DNA of 64,000 bases from Xiashengella succiniciproducens (GCF_023674465.1 NZ_CP098400.1:3004801-3068800), one strand, 5' to 3'. Positions 36,698 to 45,887 are shown, counted from the first letter of the stretch. The notes: generated by a model not told the origin, from the letters alone. Program-made: numbers and translations.

Positions 36698-37972
36698 CTA
36701 ATCTAAAAGGTCAAAACCAATATCTCTCCTGTAGTACTTGTTTTCATAATTAATCAGGGACGCATTTTTACGGGACAGTTCAGAAGCCTCGACAATATCA
36801 TCCCCAAAAGAAGTAACTGCCATCAGACGTCCTCCATCAGTCAGTATTGAGCTACCTGAAAGCTTTGTACCTGCATGGAATACCAGACTACCATCCACCT
36901 TGTCAAGTCCTGTAATCTCAAATCCCTTTTCAAAATGTCCGGGATAACCACCCGAGACCATAACTATAGTTACTGCTGTGCGATAATCATGCTCTGCCAC
37001 AAGGCCTCCCAGTTTACCCTCAGCAGTTGCCTGAAGGAGCTCAACAAGATCATTCATGAGACGAGGCATCACCACCTCGGTTTCGGGATCTCCCATCCTT
37101 ACATTGTATTCTATTACATATGGCTCATCACCGACTTTTATAAGCCCGAAAAAGATAAACCCTTTATAATACAGCCCTTCTTTCTTTATTCCTTCAATAG
37201 TGGGTTTGATAATTTTCTCCTCTACTTTTAACTTAAACTCATCAGTTGCAAAAGGAACAGGAGATACAGCTCCCATTCCGCCTGTATTAAGGCCCTGATC
37301 TCCCTCGCCAACCCTTTTATAATCCTTTGCTTCAGGAAGCAGGAAATAATCTTTCCCATCTGTCAGGACAAACATAGAGAGTTCGATCCCACTAAGGAAT
37401 TCTTCAATTACCACCTTGTTACCAGCGGCACCAAACTTACCCCCGAGAATCCTGTTAAGTTCCTCACAGGCCTCATCATAATCATTTATTATTAGTACAC
37501 CCTTACCTGCTGCAAGACCATCTGCCTTCAGTACATAAGGCGCCGACAAAGAAGCCATAAAGATCCTACCTTCTGCTACAGTATCGGGTGTCACAGTAAG
37601 ATAACGGGCAGTAGGTATATTGTACTTCTGCATAAACTGCTTGGCAAAGTCCTTGCTACCTTCAAGTGCAGCAGCTTTAGAGTCAGGCCCAATAATCTTG
37701 ATCCCGGATAGAGATGGTTCTGATTTGAAATAATCAACAATTCCCCTTACTAGTGGTTCTTCCGGACCAACTATAACAAGCTTAATATCATTCTTAAGGA
37801 CAGCATACCTGATAGCATCAAAATCATTTGCTGAAATGGAAAGATTCTCACCAATAGCTGCAGTTCCGGCATTTCCAGGAGCGAAGAAAAGTTTGTCAGT
37901 CAAAGGACTACGTTTTAAATGCCAGCCAAATGCATGTTCGCGACCGCCTGAACCTACTATAAGAATATTCAT
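36698..37972 (-). CDS. purD: Phosphoribosylamine--glycine ligase
   Basis: PurD joins phosphoribosylamine and glycine with ATP in the second step of purine synthesis. The 424-residue protein shows the ATP-grasp pattern: N-terminal 'MNILIVGSGGREHAFGW', 'PYVLKADGLAAGKGVLI', 'EEFLSGIELSMFVL' and the metal-binding 'EYNVRMGDPETEVVMPRL'. Full length, ATG start. It is followed by the membrane protein gene after 8 bp. Confidence 0.97.
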   Translation of the reverse strand: MNILIVGSGGREHAFGWHLKRSPLTDKLFFAPGNAGTAAIGENLSISANDFDAIRYAVLKNDIKLVIVGPEEPLVRGIVDYFKSEPSLSGIKIIGPDSKAAALEGSKDFAKQFMQKYNIPTARYLTVTPDTVAEGRIFMASLSAPYVLKADGLAAGKGVLIINDYDEACEELNRILGGKFGAAGNKVVIEEFLSGIELSMFVLTDGKDYFLLPEAKDYKRVGEGDQGLNTGGMGAVSPVPFATDEFKLKVEEKIIKPTIEGIKKEGLYYKGFIFFGLIKVGDEPYVIEYNVRMGDPETEVVMPRLMNDLVELLQATAEGKLGGLVAEHDYRTAVTIVMVSGGYPGHFEKGFEITGLDKVDGSLVFHAGTKLSGSSILTDGGRLMAVTSFGDDIVEASELSRKNASLINYENKYYRRDIGFDLLD

Positions 37973-38022
37973 CAGTTAAAAGATTTATGTTGTCCTTAAT
38001 GGTTTATTAATAATTAAATTCC

Positions 38023-38640
38023 TTAAAGTAATTCGAAAGAATAGCCCTCACTTATCAGATAATCCAGTGCTTTTGGCAGAGCTTTTTCAAGTCTGGGCCA
38101 GGCCTTAAGTGAGTCATGAAAGACAATCACAGATCCTGGTCTTACAAACTTAACAACTCGTTTAACAATATCCTCCGCATCCAAATCTTTCCTGTAATCT
38201 TCAGTGATTAGGTCCCACATCACAATCTTCTCAAACTTCTTCTTTAACCGTGGCAGATACCATGGATACAACTGTCCATGAGGGGGTCTGAAAAACTTTG
38301 AATCCACAAGTTTCTGGGCTCTGTCAATGTCTTCAAAGTATTTGCCCTTACCCATAGAGAAGGCCCTGGAATGAGAATAGGTGTGGTTTCCTGTCTGCAT
38401 TCCATGCTCAGCAAGCATGGAATATACCTCAGGATGTTTTTCAACATTTTCACCAACACAGAAAAAAGTAGCTTTCGCACCCCTACTGCCAAGTATTTCC
38501 AGTACTGCCGGAGTTACTTCAGGTATAGGGCCGTCGTCAAAGGTTAAGTAAACGCAGCTCCGGCATTTTTCACCACGCCAGATCACACCTCTATATAGCA
38601 ACCTAAACCACCAGGGTGGTCTTATCTTAGACTTATTCAC
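38023..38640 (-). CDS. Polysaccharide deacetylase (carbohydrate esterase family 4)
   Basis: A 205-residue NodB-type deacetylase, which removes acetyl groups from N-acetylated glycans. All five family motifs are present: TFDDGP, NHTYSHS, 'FRPPHGQLYPWY', 'MWDLITEDY' and 'SVIVFHDS'. No clear signal peptide; the basic N-terminus with 'WFRLLYRG' may be a short anchor. It starts at a GTG placed directly after the TAG of the DUF2723 gene, with no base between, which implies coupled translation. Confidence 0.9.
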   Translation of the reverse strand: MNKSKIRPPWWFRLLYRGVIWRGEKCRSCVYLTFDDGPIPEVTPAVLEILGSRGAKATFFCVGENVEKHPEVYSMLAEHGMQTGNHTYSHSRAFSMGKGKYFEDIDRAQKLVDSKFFRPPHGQLYPWYLPRLKKKFEKIVMWDLITEDYRKDLDAEDIVKRVVKFVRPGSVIVFHDSLKAWPRLEKALPKALDYLISEGYSFELL

Positions 38641-41600
38641 CTACTTACGCAAAAATGATAATCCACTGAACACTGCCTCATAGCCTAAGCCAAGCTCATT
38701 CCTCAGTTCCTCCCTATTATAGCTCTCAAGCATATCTAGGATATTGGCATAAATAGCCAAACCTAACTGAAAATCGTCTGAATCATTGACCTGGAATGAT
38801 CTGCCTAAGGCAGCGAAGAACCTAAGCTCCTGCAGATTCTCTTCGGCAAGTTCCCTCATTACCTGATCTCCTTTTTCAGGTTCTCCTGCTTTGTAATAGT
38901 TTTCAGCGATAAACAATGAGAAGAAATTATGAGGAACCCTGTCATGAGGCATAATAGCAACAGTTTTGTCAAGTACTTCAACTGCCTTTGCAGTATCACC
39001 CTCACTTAAGAGTGCACTTGCAAGTCTTGTCAAATTATTGCGCAAATTCAATCCCATCCTTCTGTGGTTCTCATCCAGATATACCCTTGGATCATCCCAG
39101 CCAGTAAAGATGTATTTGTTCATTACATTGTCATACATCTTTTGTGTATCAACCCTGCCATACTGTCCGTCCCTTGATTGGGCATCTATCGGCACTATCT
39201 GATATCCAAAACCTTCAAGCTGGAAGTATCTTTCAAGTCCAACATAATTGTCACTGCCTACAGTAACAGCGTAATATATTGGTCTGTTAAAATCATTCGT
39301 AGCAAGCATATCAAGAACCATCACTTCATTCTTGAGCAACCGCTCCTTATTCAGAGTTATCCTGATTTCTGGTTTAATCAGGCTTGTATAGCGGCTGCTT
39401 ACCATTCCGCTTTCAGCAACTCTTGCGGAGTCAACTTTCATTACAAACTTCTTGGCAGGCAGGTGATCAACCAGGCCATAGTTAGGAATGTTCTTGGTAC
39501 GTGGATCGTCGCTAGCAAGGAACTTTAGAGCTTCCTTTAAGTCAGTATCACCCTGAACCCTATCCAGTAAGTAAACTACATCTCTTTTGCCCTGCACATA
39601 CTGCTTCCTTTCCATAGAAATCGGCAATGGCTCAGATTTATATGCAGGTCGCTTCATCTGGTCAATGTACCAGTCAGTCTGCAGATAGCTGAGGTTGCAA
39701 ACCCTAACATCAGTCCTAACTCCTTCAACTTCCTGAGCATACCAGAGAGGGAAGGTGTCATTATCCCCATTAGTAAATATCACACCGTTTTCTCCAACAG
39801 TATTTAAATAGTTGTAGGCAAAGTCACGTGCAATTGTACGGTGAGACCTGTCATGATCATCCCAGTTTTCTGCAGCCATAATTCCGGGAACAATCAGGGC
39901 TACTAAAGATACTGCTGATGCTGTTACAACGCCAGGTACTTTATTGTTTTTGAGTATGTCAATAAGCTGGAGGACTCCTAGTCCAATCCATATAGAGAAG
40001 GCATAAAAAGAACCTGCATAAGCATAATCCCTTTCACGCGGTTGAAGTGGAGTCTGATTCAGATATATCACAATAGCCAGTCCTGTAAAGAAGAACAGCA
40101 ACATAACAACCGAGAAGTCTCTCTTGCCCCTAGTTCCAGCACCCACCTGATAGAATAAGCCTATCAGTCCCAACAATAGGGGAAGCATATAGTACTTATT
40201 TCGTCCGGGATTATTCTTATAGGAGTCAGGTAGGAGATCCTGATCTCCATAGAGCAAATTGTCTATAAAAGGAATACCAGATATCCAGTTACCCTTATGA
40301 ATCTCACCATGACCCTGTATATCGTTTTGCCTACCAGCAAAATTCCACATAAAGTACCTCAGGTACATATGACCAACCTGATAGCTAATAAAGAATCTCA
40401 GGTTTTCTATAAAGGTAGGCAATTCTACAGCCTCTCTCTTACCTGATGCATCAGTTACAATAATTGTCTTCCCTTTTACCCTACCCCAGGCTTTATACTC
40501 ATTTATATGTGAGGGATCACTGCTGTACATCCGGGGGAATAAGGTTGTAGTGCGTTCATTAAACTTGTAATCCGGCCTGTGGTCGACAATATCATACTTT
40601 CCATCTCCTTTCACATAGACCGGCTTACCCTTATCAGCCTTAATTGCATCCCAATCTAGTGGAGAACTATAGTATTGGCCAGAAATCAAAGGTTTGTTAC
40701 CGTATTGCTCCCTGTTAAGATACCCCATCAGAGAAAAGACATCCTCAGGGGAGTTCTGGTCCATAGTCGGATTAGCATGGGATCTGATAACGATAGTAGC
40801 ATATGAGGAATAACCCAATATTATCACTGCAAAAGCAGTAATTATGGTATTAGCAACTGGTAATTCCCTTACGTAGGTTATATAGATTCCAAAGATAACA
40901 GCAGCAATGAGTAATAAAGCAAAAAATGCCACTCCACTGTTGAAGGGCAGACCAAAGCTATTTACAAATATCAACTCAAACTTGGAAGCAATGTTTACAA
41001 TCATTGGGATTACGCCATACAACACGACTCCAAGAATTACAAATGATAAAAGTAAGGCTTTGAAAGCCCCATTAAGTGACACGTCATACTTTCTGAAGTA
41101 GTATACCATTACAATTGCAGGTATTGTCAACAGGTTCAATAAGTGAACACCTATAGACAACCCCATCAGATATGCAATAAGTATTAACCAGCGGTTGGAA
41201 TGAGGTTCATCAGCCACATTTTCCCACTTGAGAATACACCAGAAGACAACAGCAGTAAATAATGAAGAAAGTGCATAGACTTCACCCTCAACAGCTGAAA
41301 ACCAGAATGTATCAGAAAATGTATAGACCATAGCCCCTACAAATCCAGCACCCATCACAGCAATAATCCTCCATGGTTCGGCATTCTCAACTGCATCAAT
41401 AAACACCTTACGTGCAAGATGTGTGATAGTCCAGAACAGGAACATGATTGTAAATGCACTGGCAAGAGCTGACATAACATTCATTGTAAGTGCAACCCTG
41501 GATGGATCGCCTGCAAACAAAGTAAAGAAACGACCCAGTAACATAAAGAAGGGTGCACCCGGGGGATGTCCGACAAGTAGCTTATATGCTGAGGAGATAA

Positions 41601-41715
41601 ACTCACCGCAATCCCAAAAACTGGTAGTTGGTTCAATGGTCAGGATGTATACAACTGCCGAAACCACAAAGGCGAGCCATCCAAACAGATTATTCAAACG
41701 ATTATAATGCTGCAT
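38641..41715 (-). CDS. DUF2723 (TMEM260-like) membrane glycosyltransferase
   Basis: A 1024-residue protein. The N-terminal half has a dozen or so membrane helices and opens with 'AVVYILTIEPTTSFWDCGEFISSAYKL' and 'GHPPGAPFF', the DUF2723 signature. The GT-C-fold family includes human TMEM260, an O-mannosyltransferase, which suggests transfer of a lipid-linked sugar outside the membrane. The C-terminal soluble part has helical repeats that look TPR-like (about 880-1000, 'GDTAKAVEVLDKTVAI'). It is translated just ahead of the deacetylase, so the two may act on the same glycan; this is inference. Confidence 0.85.
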   Translation of the reverse strand: MQHYNRLNNLFGWLAFVVSAVVYILTIEPTTSFWDCGEFISSAYKLLVGHPPGAPFFMLLGRFFTLFAGDPSRVALTMNVMSALASAFTIMFLFWTITHLARKVFIDAVENAEPWRIIAVMGAGFVGAMVYTFSDTFWFSAVEGEVYALSSLFTAVVFWCILKWENVADEPHSNRWLILIAYLMGLSIGVHLLNLLTIPAIVMVYYFRKYDVSLNGAFKALLLSFVILGVVLYGVIPMIVNIASKFELIFVNSFGLPFNSGVAFFALLLIAAVIFGIYITYVRELPVANTIITAFAVIILGYSSYATIVIRSHANPTMDQNSPEDVFSLMGYLNREQYGNKPLISGQYYSSPLDWDAIKADKGKPVYVKGDGKYDIVDHRPDYKFNERTTTLFPRMYSSDPSHINEYKAWGRVKGKTIIVTDASGKREAVELPTFIENLRFFISYQVGHMYLRYFMWNFAGRQNDIQGHGEIHKGNWISGIPFIDNLLYGDQDLLPDSYKNNPGRNKYYMLPLLLGLIGLFYQVGAGTRGKRDFSVVMLLFFFTGLAIVIYLNQTPLQPRERDYAYAGSFYAFSIWIGLGVLQLIDILKNNKVPGVVTASAVSLVALIVPGIMAAENWDDHDRSHRTIARDFAYNYLNTVGENGVIFTNGDNDTFPLWYAQEVEGVRTDVRVCNLSYLQTDWYIDQMKRPAYKSEPLPISMERKQYVQGKRDVVYLLDRVQGDTDLKEALKFLASDDPRTKNIPNYGLVDHLPAKKFVMKVDSARVAESGMVSSRYTSLIKPEIRITLNKERLLKNEVMVLDMLATNDFNRPIYYAVTVGSDNYVGLERYFQLEGFGYQIVPIDAQSRDGQYGRVDTQKMYDNVMNKYIFTGWDDPRVYLDENHRRMGLNLRNNLTRLASALLSEGDTAKAVEVLDKTVAIMPHDRVPHNFFSLFIAENYYKAGEPEKGDQVMRELAEENLQELRFFAALGRSFQVNDSDDFQLGLAIYANILDMLESYNREELRNELGLGYEAVFSGLSFLRK

Positions 41716-41759
41716 AACTGAAAGTTTACAAATTCGATAAACTAAAACCGCATGTCTGC

Positions 41760-41767
41760 CAAAAATA
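41760..41767 (-). promoter_or_regulatory. Possible -7 box for the DUF2723 operon
   Basis: TATTTTTG on the minus strand matches TAnnTTTG and lies 45 nt before the DUF2723 ATG. No matching upstream TTG box at 19-20 bp. The rest of the 270-bp gap up to tRNA-Gln shows no gene. Confidence 0.35.
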
Positions 41768-41924
41768 CAATATTCTTATAAAAGATGAGGGCTAAACAAC
41801 CATGAATAAGCCATTCAGGGCAAATAAGCTCAGTAGGGATCTAAAATAAAACCACATTTTCAGGCTGTATCACAGTCAGATAAAACAAAATTAGCCTGAT
41901 GAAAGCATTTTTAGCAGATTTTTT

Positions 41925-41956
41925 TTTGAAAGATTTGGTAAAACCATCTATATTTG
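41925..41956 (+). promoter_or_regulatory. Promoter of tRNA-Gln
   Basis: TTTG (41925-41928), 20-bp spacer, TATATTTG (41949-41956). The tRNA begins 33 nt later. Confidence 0.7.
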
Positions 41957-41988
41957 CATCGCTTTTGACAAAACAAAAGCGGACAAAT

Positions 41989-42059
41989 TGTCCTGTGGTG
42001 TAATGGTAGCACAGATGGTTTTGGTCCATCTAGTCAGGGTTCGAATCCTTGCGGGACAA
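41989..42059 (+). tRNA. tRNA-Gln (TTG)
   Basis: A 71-nt cloverleaf. The anticodon stem GATGG/CCATC encloses TTTTGGT, anticodon TTG. The acceptor stem TGTCCTG pairs with CGGGACA (one T-G pair). CCA is not encoded. Confidence 0.95.
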
Positions 42060-42060
42060 C

Positions 42061-42096
42061 AAAGAGGCTGACTCAGCAGAGTCAGCCTCTTTTTGC
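42061..42096 (+). terminator. Terminator of tRNA-Gln
   Basis: A perfect 14-bp stem (AAAGAGGCTGACTC with GAGTCAGCCTCTTT), AGCA loop, T-run. It is another member of the GAGGCTG hairpin group. Confidence 0.9.
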
Positions 42097-42126
42097 ATTT
42101 ATAAATTGCGATAATTTCAGGAAATC

Positions 42127-42735
42127 TCAAATTTCACTTAGTAACCTGTCAATTATTTTATAGGCATTCCTAGAATCCCAACGGGCAGCTCCTGTCTTGT
42201 ACATCACAAGGTTTCCACCTTTACTTATCAGTATTGTAGTAGGGATAGTAGAGGTAATCAAGGCTTCCGGGATTTCCCCGGCAGTAGTATATACCGGGAA
42301 GTCGTAGGAATTCTTTTCCAAATATTTCGCTGCATCTATGTGTGATTCTGTAGAAATAAAAATGAAGTTGACGGAGTCCTTATATTTGTCGTAAAGATTA
42401 CTAATAGAGGGCATCTCAGCTACACAGGGAGGGCACCAACTTGCCCAGTAATTAATAAAGATTGGTTTTCCACGAAAATCTGACAAGGTCACAAGTCGCC
42501 CTTCTCTATCCTGCAACTTCATGTCCCAATCATCCTTACCTAGTATAAATGTGTTTGATGATTCCCGGGGGGCTAACAAGGTCTGTCTCACAACAAAGGA
42601 TGAAATACTCTTCCTGCTCTGGGGTATAAGCATGCCTACAATAAGCACCAGAAAAATAAAATCAAACAGGATACTCCACCAGCGCTTCCTTTTTCTGTAC
42701 TTATTCCATCGCTCTTTTAGTATGCCCTTTTTCAT
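42127..42735 (-). CDS. TlpA-like membrane-anchored thioredoxin
   Basis: A 202-residue protein with a basic cytoplasmic start, one membrane anchor (about 19-38) and a thioredoxin-fold domain. The active site WCPPC (Cys101, Cys104) lies in 'FINYWASWCPPCVAEMPS', typical of TlpA/ResA-type reductases that act in the periplasm on cytochrome maturation or oxidised proteins. The 'TTAGEIPEAL' and 'STIPTTILISKGG' (cis-Pro) segments agree. It starts right behind the stop of a small membrane protein gene and is probably cotranscribed with it. Confidence 0.9.
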   Translation of the reverse strand: MKKGILKERWNKYRKRKRWWSILFDFIFLVLIVGMLIPQSRKSISSFVVRQTLLAPRESSNTFILGKDDWDMKLQDREGRLVTLSDFRGKPIFINYWASWCPPCVAEMPSISNLYDKYKDSVNFIFISTESHIDAAKYLEKNSYDFPVYTTAGEIPEALITSTIPTTILISKGGNLVMYKTGAARWDSRNAYKIIDRLLSEI

Positions 42736-42736
42736 C

Positions 42737-43402
42737 TTACTCAGCCTTAAAAATTACCAACCATCTGGGCAATGACAGAGATCTGAATCTCTCTCCAGTC
42801 GTTGTTTCAATCGAGGCCCCTACCCTCTTATAATGCTCCAATCCTGCGACCTTATCCCAGAATTGTTCCACGTCAATCAGCATTATATGTGAGCTTCCGG
42901 AAGGAAGTGTAAGAGGGAAGTATTCATTTCGAAGAACGAAATTTCTGATTTTTGCCCCCTTCTTAAAAAACACATGAGGGGCATTAAAAGTTTTGCTCTG
43001 AGGAGTATTGTTAAAGAACGATATCCTCATCAGAAGTCGTCCTGTTTTCCGACTCCTGCGCAGGGATGCTTTGAAGTGCACCACCTGAGGCATAAGGTAG
43101 GCAAACCAGCCCTTTTTAAAGCCAAACTTCACAAATAAAATCAGGGCCATTGCCAGTACCAGGATCCTGATAAAGGAACTATCATCAGAACGACTTTTTG
43201 TCTCTTTATACTTTTCGATTTCCTCGAGACTCAAAGGCCGATATTGACTATCCTCAGTAACTACAGTACCGGCAGGTTCCTTCTTTTCCGAATCAGTATC
43301 AGTGGTCAGGACTCTATTACAAAGTACCAATAAAAAAAGGCCAGCAAACAGGACAAGAACAAAATTCCTGTTCTTGTGCCAGAACTCCATTGCTCTGCTC
43401 AT
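42737..43402 (-). CDS. Membrane protein of unknown function (TlpA-like operon partner)
   Basis: A protein of about 221 residues I do not recognise. It has two membrane segments, near the N-terminus (FVLVLFAGLFLLVLC) and about 50 residues later (IRILVLAMALILFVKFGF), and a C-terminal soluble domain rich in basic and beta-prone segments. The first helix holds a single Cys. I start at the ATG at 43400-43402; the frame is open to a TTG at 43447, and another ATG lies at 43390. One base separates its stop from the TlpA-like start, so it may be a partner of that protein. Confidence 0.6.
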   Translation of the reverse strand: MSRAMEFWHKNRNFVLVLFAGLFLLVLCNRVLTTDTDSEKKEPAGTVVTEDSQYRPLSLEEIEKYKETKSRSDDSSFIRILVLAMALILFVKFGFKKGWFAYLMPQVVHFKASLRRSRKTGRLLMRISFFNNTPQSKTFNAPHVFFKKGAKIRNFVLRNEYFPLTLPSGSSHIMLIDVEQFWDKVAGLEHYKRVGASIETTTGERFRSLSLPRWLVIFKAE

Positions 43403-43463
43403 ATCTCGGATTGAATTGTAAACTGCTGCCTCTATTTTCTCAGGCAAGGGCTTTACCCCAATT

Positions 43464-43471
43464 CAAAAATA
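43464..43471 (-). promoter_or_regulatory. Possible -7 box for the membrane protein/TlpA-like pair
   Basis: TATTTTTG on the minus strand, 62 nt before the chosen ATG. The upstream box is not convincing. Confidence 0.3.
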
Positions 43472-43550
43472 CATTTCTTTTTCAGTTCTCAAACCCCGTC
43501 TGATTCAATATTTTTAACTCAAAATAAGGAGGAGCCTCCCTAAAAGGATG

Positions 43551-43558
43551 TAACTTTG
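43551..43558 (+). promoter_or_regulatory. -7-like box directly before a start codon
   Basis: TAACTTTG matches TAnnTTTG exactly but ends only 4 nt before the ATG of the next gene. If used, transcription would start at or near the ATG and give a leaderless or nearly leaderless mRNA. No good TTG box lies upstream. Confidence 0.35.
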
Positions 43559-43562
43559 CAGT

Positions 43563-43997
43563 ATGTGGTTGACTATATTAATCATTCTCGCAGTTGGGAT
43601 ACTCGCCTATACATGGAGTAAGGCATCAGCATCATCAAAGGAGGGAAGCACTACCGGCGCTACCGCAGTTGCTAGCGACGATAGCGAAGGCTGTTGTGGA
43701 GCACATGAGGTATGCGATAAAGATAGTCTGCTTGCAACTTCTGCGACTGTCGTTTATTATGATGATGAGGAACTTGACAAGTATGCAGGTATGAGGCCTG
43801 AAGATTACCGAAAAGACCAGATCGATGAATTCAAGGAGATACTCTATACCATGCGCGATGAAGATGTTGCAGGCTGGCTACGTAGTCTGCAGGTGAGAAA
43901 CATCAACCTGCCATACGAAGTACGCGAAGAAGCCCTTATGATAGTTGCCGATATCAGGGATATCATCAGAGGGGATAGAAAAATGGCAGGAGTCTGA
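43563..43997 (+). CDS. Small membrane-anchored protein with CCGAHEVC motif
   Basis: A 144-residue protein with an N-terminal membrane helix (about 2-18), a low-complexity Ser/Thr/Ala linker, then 'EGCCGAHEVCDKDSLL' with three cysteines and a histidine, then an acidic helical domain ('YYDDEELDKYAGMRPEDYR', 'REEALMIVADIRDIIRG'). I recall similar small proteins in other Bacteroidota, sometimes labelled phospholipase on no clear ground. The Cys/His cluster could bind a metal. Function unknown. Confidence 0.7.
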   Translation: MWLTILIILAVGILAYTWSKASASSKEGSTTGATAVASDDSEGCCGAHEVCDKDSLLATSATVVYYDDEELDKYAGMRPEDYRKDQIDEFKEILYTMRDEDVAGWLRSLQVRNINLPYEVREEALMIVADIRDIIRGDRKMAGV

Positions 43998-44027
43998 TTC
44001 AGAAACCTGCCATAATTATTTAATTTA

Positions 44028-44735
44028 TCAGGTGTGCACAAGGGTCCCTATTTTATCACCAGAGAGCACTTTCTTCAGGTTTCCCTTTACATCCATATTA
44101 AACACAAGTACAGGCAGTTTATTCTCCTTACACATAGCTGTTGCAGTAAGATCCATAATTTTGAGCCCCCTTGTATATACTTCGTCAAATGATATTTTGT
44201 CAAACCTTGTGGCTGTAGGATCTTTTTCCGGATCAGCAGTATAGACACCGTCAACTCTGGTCCCTTTCAGCATAACATCAGCTTCAATCTCTATCCCTCT
44301 GAGAGCAGAACCTGTATCCGTGGTAAAATAAGGATTACCTGTACCTCCGGCCAATATTACCACCTCACCGGCATTTAGAGCCTCCATAGCTCTTGGCTTT
44401 GAATAATATTCCCCGACAGGCTCCATACGAATGGCTGTCAAGACACGGGCTTTAGTGCCAATCGCATTCAATGCAGAGGCCAGAGCCAGTGCATTAATAA
44501 CTGTGGCCAACATGCCCATCTGGTCACCCTTGTATCGGTCGAAGCCCTTTGAAGCCCCACTCAGGCCTCTAAAGATGTTTCCCCCTCCGATCACTATACC
44601 GATCTGAACCCCCATAGCAGCAATCTCAGCCACCTGCTCAGCATAATCATTTAGCCTTTGGGCATCAATTCCGTAGCCTTGTTCACCCATGAGCGATTCA
44701 CCGCTCAACTTCAAAAGTATCCTCTTGTATTGCAT
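44028..44735 (-). CDS. pyrH: Uridylate kinase
   Basis: PyrH phosphorylates UMP to UDP and is normally essential. The 235-residue protein belongs to the amino acid kinase family: 'RILLKLSGESLMGEQGYGID', 'VGIVIGGGNIFRG' (written here as IGIVIGGGNIFRG), 'DQMGMLATVINALAL' and 'GTGNPYFTTDTGSALRGIEI' are the conserved phosphate- and UMP-binding segments. Full length, ATG start. It is separated from tsf by about 300 bp. Confidence 0.96.
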   Translation of the reverse strand: MQYKRILLKLSGESLMGEQGYGIDAQRLNDYAEQVAEIAAMGVQIGIVIGGGNIFRGLSGASKGFDRYKGDQMGMLATVINALALASALNAIGTKARVLTAIRMEPVGEYYSKPRAMEALNAGEVVILAGGTGNPYFTTDTGSALRGIEIEADVMLKGTRVDGVYTADPEKDPTATRFDKISFDEVYTRGLKIMDLTATAMCKENKLPVLVFNMDVKGNLKKVLSGDKIGTLVHT

Positions 44736-44980
44736 GTTATCTTGTTATAGTTAGCTTCTCTTATTCAAAAATAGCCCGTTTTTCGGAGAATATATATCTC
44801 CTGCTGATTCATTTTACATAGACCGGTAAACATAGCAAGTAAAGAACCGTATCTAACTAGTATAAACTTGTCTTTCTACAAGAATAGTAAAAATACAAGC
44901 CAAGTTCAAGCATCTAAGAACCCGGTTCAAGCATATTCCATTCCAAACCATTAACTAGTGTTGCGTTCCTCGGGTTATAA
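44736..44980. other. Gene-free stretch between pyrH and tsf
   Basis: About 250 bp of AT-rich sequence upstream of pyrH. It holds two copies of GTTCAAGCAT about 21 bp apart (near 44903 and 44924). I see no open frame, tRNA or clear promoter consensus. The tsf terminator begins just after it. Confidence 0.5.
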
Positions 44981-45018
44981 AACAAAAAGAGGTTGTCCAA
45001 TTAAGGGCAACCTCTTTT
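44980..45018 (-). terminator. Terminator of the ribosomal protein cluster (after tsf)
   Basis: On the minus strand GAGGTTGCCC pairs with GGACAACCTC (one mismatch/wobble) and is followed by TTTTTGTTTT. The 30 bases at 44989-45018 recur exactly, as the reverse complement, at 56886-56915, the right end of the insertion sequence. Confidence 0.85.
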
Positions 45019-45037
45019 ATTTAATTCCTTATCAGAA

Positions 45038-45865
45038 TTAGTTATTCAGAGAATAACGTCTGAATTCAGTTACTGTAAGCTCCTTGTCAGCCTTTTGGAT
45101 ATATTCTTTAACGCTGATCTTTCCGTCTTTAACGAAGATTTGCTCAAGCAAAGTGCTTTCCTTGAAGAACTTGCTAAGACGACCAAGAGCAATTTTTTCA
45201 ACCATCTCTTCGGGCTTACCTTCAAGACGGGTTTGTTCCTTGGCAATTTCAAGTTCCTTGTCGATAACTGACTGAGGTACTGAGTCACGATTCGCTGAAA
45301 CCGGATTCATGGCAGCAACCTGCATAGCTACGTCACGACCAACCTGAACTTCAACACCACCTTTGTTAAATCCAACTAAGGTAGCAAGTTTGTTACCTGG
45401 GTGAATATAAGCTACAACACTTTCAGCCTTGATAACATCATAGTAGGGTAAATCAAGCTTTTCACCGATAACACCAATTTGATGTGTAATAACATCCTTA
45501 ACAGCTATGCCGTCAAGAGTAAGACCCATTACATCTTCAACATTTGCAGCGTTGCTGCTAAGTGCAAGATCAAGGATTGATTGTGCCAGAGCAATAAAGC
45601 TTTCATTCTTTGCAACAAAGTCAGTTTCGCAATTCAAAACCAGAATTGCACCCTTCTTTCCGTCAGCAGTTACCCTGCTAAGGACAACACCTTCAGAAGC
45701 ATCGCGGTCTGAACGCTTGTTGGCAATAGCCTGTCCTTTTTTGCGAATGATATCGATTGCTGCATCGAAATCGCCGTTGGCTTCGGTGAGGGCCTTTTTG
45801 CAGTCCATCATACCTGCGCCGGTCATTTTCCTGAGTTTGCTTACGTCTGCTGCTGTAATAGCCAT
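45038..45865 (-). CDS. tsf: Elongation factor Ts
   Basis: EF-Ts recycles EF-Tu by exchanging GDP for GTP. The 275-residue protein opens with the UBA-like 'ADVSKLRKMTGAGMMDCKKALTEANGDFDAAIDIIRKKG' region (short motifs TGAGMMDCKKAL and NGDFDAAI) and has 'LNCETDFVAKNESF', the EF-Tu-contacting core. It is the last gene of the rplM-rpsI-rpsB-tsf cluster and follows rpsB by 84 bp, which contain a strong hairpin. Confidence 0.97.
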   Translation of the reverse strand: MAITAADVSKLRKMTGAGMMDCKKALTEANGDFDAAIDIIRKKGQAIANKRSDRDASEGVVLSRVTADGKKGAILVLNCETDFVAKNESFIALAQSILDLALSSNAANVEDVMGLTLDGIAVKDVITHQIGVIGEKLDLPYYDVIKAESVVAYIHPGNKLATLVGFNKGGVEVQVGRDVAMQVAAMNPVSANRDSVPQSVIDKELEIAKEQTRLEGKPEEMVEKIALGRLSKFFKESTLLEQIFVKDGKISVKEYIQKADKELTVTEFRRYSLNN

Positions 45866-45887
45866 AATATCTCCTTTTTAAGATGAT

